From contig SFPR01000003.1 in NCBI GenBank assembly GCA_004551865.1, positions 1-54,653 on the forward strand: DNA of 54,653 bases, in the 5' to 3' direction. This document shows, piece after piece, positions 51,515 through 54,653 of this stretch. The stretch comes from Bacteroidales bacterium (lineage in GTDB: Bacteria > Bacteroidota > Bacteroidia > Bacteroidales > P3). The notes under the pieces were generated by a model. It ran no database searches, had not been told where the DNA came from, and saw nothing but the letters and a program-made list of their open reading frames with translations. The translations under genes and the position numbers were made by a program. Position 1 is the stretch's first letter. Every line of letters starts with the position of its first letter.

Positions 51515-51595
51515 AAAGCAAATCACTTCTGTCTTTTTGCCAAGACACTTCAAAGTGGTTTGCTTTGATTGTTTGTCAGAGCCTTGTTGTCTGAC
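51515..51595. terminator. Two hairpins between radC and the small exported protein
   Basis: AAAGCAAATCACTT (51515-51528) pairs with AAGTGGTTTGCTTT (51553-51566) over 14 bases with one G-U. A second hairpin GTCAGA/TCTGAC lies at 51575-51580/51590-51595. Convergent gene ends on both sides suggest a shared terminator region. Confidence 0.65.
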
Positions 51596-51606
51596 ATTAC
51601 TATCTT

Positions 51607-52053
51607 CTATTGGCGAAGTTTGGCGAGCATCTCGTCGGTGAACTCTCCACCGTCAGCAATAATGTGGAACATAATCTCCCTCGACCAGCCGAATTCTTTT
51701 TCAGCAGTCTTTGTCCATTCGTCCGAGAATTTGTCCAACATCTCCAAGGCTTCGGCTCGTACCTTTTCGTCCTTTGAAAAGAATTTGTCAGTATTGCCGA
51801 TGTAGAATTTTTCGAGCTTTTCGATGTGTTTACGCTCGGCTTTTGACCATTTCAACTCTTTTACATCTTTGAATTTGTCTTTCCAAAATGAGACTTTCGC
51901 ATCAGAAGACATTTTAATGTACGCCATATGTCTTGCGTCAGGGTTTTCGATTTTCAACCATTCTTCTCTTGTCATGTCTTTGCTCTGTGCCGAAGCAACA
52001 AAAGGAGCAACCGAAAGTGCCAATGTAAGCACTGCAAATAATAACTTTCTCAT
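51607..52053 (-). CDS. Small exported protein (fulvocin C-related-like?)
   Basis: A 148-residue protein with signal peptide MRKLLFAVLTLALSVAPFVASA and an all-helical, Lys/Glu/Trp-rich mature part (REEWLKIENPDARHMAYIKMSS, SFWKDKFKDVKELKWS). The W-K-D-K and N-P-x-x-R pattern loosely resembles proteins called bacteriocin fulvocin C-related in Bacteroidota, but the match is weak and says nothing about function. It has its own promoter. Confidence 0.5.
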   Translation of the reverse strand: MRKLLFAVLTLALSVAPFVASAQSKDMTREEWLKIENPDARHMAYIKMSSDAKVSFWKDKFKDVKELKWSKAERKHIEKLEKFYIGNTDKFFSKDEKVRAEALEMLDKFSDEWTKTAEKEFGWSREIMFHIIADGGEFTDEMLAKLRQ

Positions 52054-52093
52054 CTCTACTATATAGGTTTAGGTTTTCAATATAATACTTCTG

Positions 52094-52124
52094 CAAATGT
52101 ACAACAATTTTTTCGATTTGTCAA
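52094..52124 (-). promoter_or_regulatory. Promoter of the small exported protein
   Basis: Minus strand: TTG (52122-52124), 20 bases, TACATTTG (52094-52101). A run of 16 Ts (52128-52143) lies just upstream of the -33 element. Confidence 0.7.
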
Positions 52125-52212
52125 TAGTTTTTTTTTTTTTTTTACAAAGCTTGTAAATAATTGATAAAGAGAGAGTTTGTTTTGTCAAAATGAATGCTCG
52201 TTTCTGTCTCTT

Positions 52213-52240
52213 CAAACGGCGAAAGGGTCTTCCGCCGATT
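52213..52240 (-). repeat. Possible palindrome-repeat remnant / hairpin after the lipoprotein pair
   Basis: AAACGGCG (52214-52221) and CGCCGATT (52233-52240) form a hairpin on either strand; on the minus strand TTTG follows. The centres (52219 and 52235) are only 16 apart, so its link to the 21-base family is doubtful. It would act as a weak terminator for the lipoprotein genes. Confidence 0.4.
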
Positions 52241-52268
52241 CAAAAAAAATATGAAAAAGTAAGTAATC

Positions 52269-52811
52269 CTAATTGTCTTCCGATTTCGGAGGTACTGCGG
52301 AGAACTGTCCGCTGAATGTCTTGACGAACTGCTCTAAGCTCGCAGGGTCTGCATTTCCGCCTGCCAAAGCATCGGCATGACTGCGGTCGAGCATCTTGCC
52401 CGAGAAGGTCGCAACAATCGAATCGCTGCCATACTCCGACACAGTCATTATTCCGCACACTGCAACGTACTCTTCGCGTTCATCTACACTCGAAACAAAC
52501 TTCAAATCCGTCTCCTTGGAAAATCCTTCGCCGAAAGGATAGCTGTTGCTTATTGTCTCATAGCTGTCGCCATAACCTATGACGTATTTGCGAACTGAAT
52601 TGCCATTGAAGTTTATGCTTATTGTCTGAGCAACATTCGTTCCCACAACAGAGGTTGTGCCGTCTGAGAACACATATTCGGCAATCGGCATGTGGTAGGT
52701 GCTTGTTCCAATGGTCAAATCGGCATAGCCGGTCAGGTCTCTGTCCTCACTGCAAGAGGTCAAGCCCATGCAAAGCACCAAACAAGTTAAACAGAAAAAC
52801 AATCTTTTCAT
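52269..52811 (-). CDS. Lipoprotein, paralogue of the upstream gene
   Basis: A 180-residue lipoprotein (signal ending MGLTSC, then SEDRD). The mature part begins ADLTIGTSTYHMPIAEYVFSDGTTSVVGTNVAQTIS and shares with the adjacent protein the order DGTT-x-V-x-GTNV, IxFxG, YxxGxG, xxCGxxTxxxY, and a C-terminal FSGxFxAV. I do not recognise the family; a beta-sandwich is likely. It lies 16 bases after its paralogue in one operon. Confidence 0.65.
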   Translation of the reverse strand: MKRLFFCLTCLVLCMGLTSCSEDRDLTGYADLTIGTSTYHMPIAEYVFSDGTTSVVGTNVAQTISINFNGNSVRKYVIGYGDSYETISNSYPFGEGFSKETDLKFVSSVDEREEYVAVCGIMTVSEYGSDSIVATFSGKMLDRSHADALAGGNADPASLEQFVKTFSGQFSAVPPKSEDN

Positions 52812-52827
52812 CTTTGTAAATCAGATT

Positions 52828-53355
52828 TTATAGCTGCGGTATTGTTCCTCCGACAGCTTCAAAGTGTCCGCTGAACTCCTGCAACTGGTCTTGCAAGTTG
52901 CTCAAATCTAAGTCGCCGTTCAACACGCTTGTCTTCAATCCGTATCCGGTGAACTCGCCCTCAACCTTGTTTGCAGAGTATTTTGTTATGGTCAATTCTC
53001 CGCAAATTGCCGTCATTCCGTCATCTTTAATTCCCGACGAAGGAACATAAACCAATGTGTTTTCCATATCGGTTATGTTTGTAACGTTTCTCAAGGCTTC
53101 GAACATGGTTTTGCCCAATCCGAGAGTGTAAGAGCCTGTTGCAGAGCCTTCGAACGAAATTGCAATGCTCTCTTGTACGTTTGTTCCCGCAACGGTGGTT
53201 GTTCCGTCTATGTTTGCAAACACTGCGGCAGGAATTGCGATTTGCTTATCGCCCAATGTCATGTCGATAGAACCCACAAGTTCTTCAACCTCTTCACAAC
53301 TCCAAAATGCAAATGGTACAATCATACATACCAAAGCTAACATAAATTTTCTCAT
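52828..53355 (-). CDS. Lipoprotein, first of a tandem paralogous pair
   Basis: A 175-residue lipoprotein (signal ending PFAFWSC). It shares the whole layout of the next gene: DMTLGDKQIAIPAAVFANIDGTTTVAGTNV, SYTLGLGK, CGELTITKYS and FSGHFEAVGG. The ATG at 53355 was chosen over a GTG two codons upstream because the signal peptide begins there. No function is known. Its promoter is back-to-back with that of mreC. Confidence 0.65.
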   Translation of the reverse strand: MRKFMLALVCMIVPFAFWSCEEVEELVGSIDMTLGDKQIAIPAAVFANIDGTTTVAGTNVQESIAISFEGSATGSYTLGLGKTMFEALRNVTNITDMENTLVYVPSSGIKDDGMTAICGELTITKYSANKVEGEFTGYGLKTSVLNGDLDLSNLQDQLQEFSGHFEAVGGTIPQL

Positions 53356-53386
53356 ATTCACGTCTGTTTTTTATGGTTTTGAGTTG

Positions 53387-53417
53387 CAAAAATACTCTTT
53401 TTTCTTCTAATCACAAA
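53387..53417 (-). promoter_or_regulatory. Promoter of the lipoprotein pair
   Basis: Minus strand: TTTG (53414-53417), 19 bases, TATTTTTG (53387-53394). It is back-to-back with the mreC -7 box 10 bases away. Confidence 0.75.
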
Positions 53418-53426
53418 ATTTCTTCC

Positions 53427-53434
53427 TAATTTTG
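53427..53434 (+). promoter_or_regulatory. -7 box of mreC-mreD
   Basis: TAATTTTG, 21 bases before the mreC ATG at 53456. Confidence 0.6.
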
Positions 53435-53455
53435 CAGTCGATTTTTACAGATGCT

Positions 53456-54286
53456 ATGAACAATCTTATACGCTTTTTGCAGAGATACTACTATGTGTTC
53501 CTCTTCCTCATATTGGAAGCAGTGGCAATTTATTTCATATCGTGCAACTCGTTTTATCAAGGCTCGCTGATAACCAATTTTGCGAACAATGTGTCCGGAA
53601 GTATCTACGAACAATGTGACAAAATAACCCGCTATTTCACTCTCGCATCGGTAAATGAAGCTCTGGTCGAAGAAAATGCCAAGTTGAGAGAACAAATCGA
53701 AAGTTCGTATGTCAAATACACCGACCGCATAATGGTTAAAGACGACACGATTTACAAACAACAATTCTCCTTTGTCGAAGCCAAGGTCATATCCAAGTCG
53801 CTCAACAAAAGGAACAACTACTTCATGATAAACAAAGGACATTCGAGCGGCATAGAAAAAGACATGAGCGTCATTGCACCAAACGGAGTGGTGGGAATAG
53901 TTACTGAAGCTACGGAAAACTTTGCCATGGTCATGACGGTGTTACACCAAGACAGCAAAATAGCAGTCAAAAACAAGAGAACGCAAGTTGCAGGCACTTT
54001 GGTGTGGAACGGAGACAACTATGCGACAGGACAAGTTATCGACATACCTTCCTCAATCCCCCTTAAAGCAGGCGATACAATCATTACAAGCGGATTTTCG
54101 CGAAACTTCCCCGAGGGAATAGAAGTCGGATACATCAAAAACTTCTCCAAAGACAAAGGAACAGGCTTTTACAACGTCGAAATACGTTTTTCGACCGACT
54201 ATAACAAACTCGGCTACGTCTATGTGGTCAAGAATTTTTTCAGAATGGAACAAGAACGATTGGAGAAAGGAGTAAAAGATGAGTAG
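53456..54286 (+). CDS. mreC: Rod-shape-determining protein MreC
   Basis: MreC is a periplasmic bitopic protein that links MreB and MreD to the cell-wall synthesis enzymes. The 276-residue protein has one N-terminal membrane helix (YYYVFLFLILEAVAIYFISC), a short coiled coil with NEALVEENAKLREQIESS, and the two beta-barrel domains (MINKGHSSGIEKDMSVIAPNGVVGIVTE, then GDTIITSGFSRNFPEGIEVGYI). The ATG at 53456 was chosen because the family starts just before the helix. Its last 8 bases overlap mreD. Confidence 0.93.
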   Translation: MNNLIRFLQRYYYVFLFLILEAVAIYFISCNSFYQGSLITNFANNVSGSIYEQCDKITRYFTLASVNEALVEENAKLREQIESSYVKYTDRIMVKDDTIYKQQFSFVEAKVISKSLNKRNNYFMINKGHSSGIEKDMSVIAPNGVVGIVTEATENFAMVMTVLHQDSKIAVKNKRTQVAGTLVWNGDNYATGQVIDIPSSIPLKAGDTIITSGFSRNFPEGIEVGYIKNFSKDKGTGFYNVEIRFSTDYNKLGYVYVVKNFFRMEQERLEKGVKDE

Positions 54287-54653
54287 AAGCATAATTTGGG
54301 GAATAGTTCGGTTTTTGGTTTTGTTGTGTACACAAGTCTTGGTTTTGGACAACATCAATCTTTTTGGCTATGTAGAGCCAATGCTATATATATGGTTCAT
54401 ATTGCTTTTGCCGATAAAGACACCTAAGTGGTTGGTTTTGATACTCTCATTCCTTATGGGCTTTTGCGTAGATATTTTTGCAGGACAAGTGGGCTTTCAT
54501 ACAGCAGTCAGCACATTCACAGGCTTTTTGAGACCGATATTTTTTTCACAGATAAATGCCGACAGTCAATTCTCAGCCTTTGACATTCCTTCGAGCGAAA
54601 CAATGGGCTTTATGCCATACATTGCATATATCTCTGTATTGACCTTTGTCCAC
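54279..54653 (+). CDS. mreD: Rod-shape-determining protein MreD (partial, runs off the right edge)
   Basis: A frame from ATG 54279, overlapping the mreC stop by 8 bases, stays open to the window end (125 residues). It has hydrophobic helices (IWGIVRFLVLLCTQVLVL, MLYIWFILLLPI, LVLILSFLMGFCVDIFAG) and the Bacteroidota MreD pattern with GFHTAVSTFTGFLRP. MreD is the polytopic partner of MreC in the elongasome. The C-terminus is outside the window. Confidence 0.87.
   Translation, partial: MSRSIIWGIVRFLVLLCTQVLVLDNINLFGYVEPMLYIWFILLLPIKTPKWLVLILSFLMGFCVDIFAGQVGFHTAVSTFTGFLRPIFFSQINADSQFSAFDIPSSETMGFMPYIAYISVLTFVH

Overview
The window looks like a chromosomal segment of a Bacteroidota bacterium, most likely order Bacteroidales. 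Four things point there: promoters of the form TTTG, 19-20 bases, TAnnTTTG (seen before many operons); start sites without Shine-Dalgarno sequences; the C-terminal end of a type IX secretion (T9SS) cargo at the left edge; and typical gene groupings (coaX / outer-membrane barrel / TPR / lptC; ferredoxin-vorB-TPP-gamma oxidoreductase; rplM-rpsI-rpsB-tsf; mreC-mreD). The oxygen-sensitive ferredoxin-linked 2-oxoacid oxidoreductase next to an Fe/Mn superoxide dismutase and an OxyR suggests an anaerobe with oxidative-stress defence. It is densely coded and almost entirely housekeeping and cell-envelope genes; no phage, integrase, transposase or CRISPR array was found.

Layout. 1-9.6 kb: T9SS cargo end, purL, a secreted PepC-type protease, an unknown exported protein, coaX, an FadL-like barrel, a TPR protein, lptC, and a degenerate methyltransferase-like gene on the minus strand. 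9.9-14.8 kb: EnvC-like degenerate LytM protein, dsbD, a DnaQ-like exonuclease, an exosortase-family protein. 14.7-18.4 kb (mostly minus): folB, pheS, a lipoprotein cyclophilin, a polysaccharide deacetylase, recX. 18.45-20.03 kb: a small unit bounded by two almost identical 73-base repeats, holding a strong promoter, a long rod-like RNA and two small exported proteins. 20.1-28.2 kb (minus): yfcC, lnt, 5-formyl-THF cyclo-ligase, an M16 peptidase, tRNA-His, a GT2 glycosyltransferase. 28.3-33.2 kb (minus): a TolC/HlyD/two-ABC-2-permease exporter operon with no ATPase gene. 33.6-37.5 kb: yitT-oxyR, a TPR protein, an outer-membrane barrel. 37.7-42.5 kb: the oxidoreductase operon, sod, a C_GCAxxG_C_C protein, pyrF. 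42.5-47.7 kb (minus): a MurL-MurD fusion, threonine aldolase, mntP, rsmA. 47.7-50.4 kb: translation genes. 50.7-54.65 kb: radC, small exported proteins, two paralogous lipoproteins, mreC and the start of mreD.

Most unusual signals. (1) A family of short palindromes, core AAAACGSCGTTTT, recurs in arrays whose palindrome centres are 21 bases apart (two turns of B-DNA). Arrays sit between transcription units at about 0.15, 9.75, 18.5, 19.95, 27.2 and 33.4 kb. A three-unit array lies inside the murL-murD gene, where the 21-base period is read as seven-residue repeats beginning Asn-Ala. (2) The peptidoglycan D-glutamate step is encoded as one fused MurL epimerase-MurD ligase polypeptide. (3) An unassigned structured RNA at about 18.56-18.82 kb has a near-consensus promoter. 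(4) An exosortase-family protein with Cys/Arg/His residues coexists with T9SS. Functions of the RNA and the arrays are inference only.
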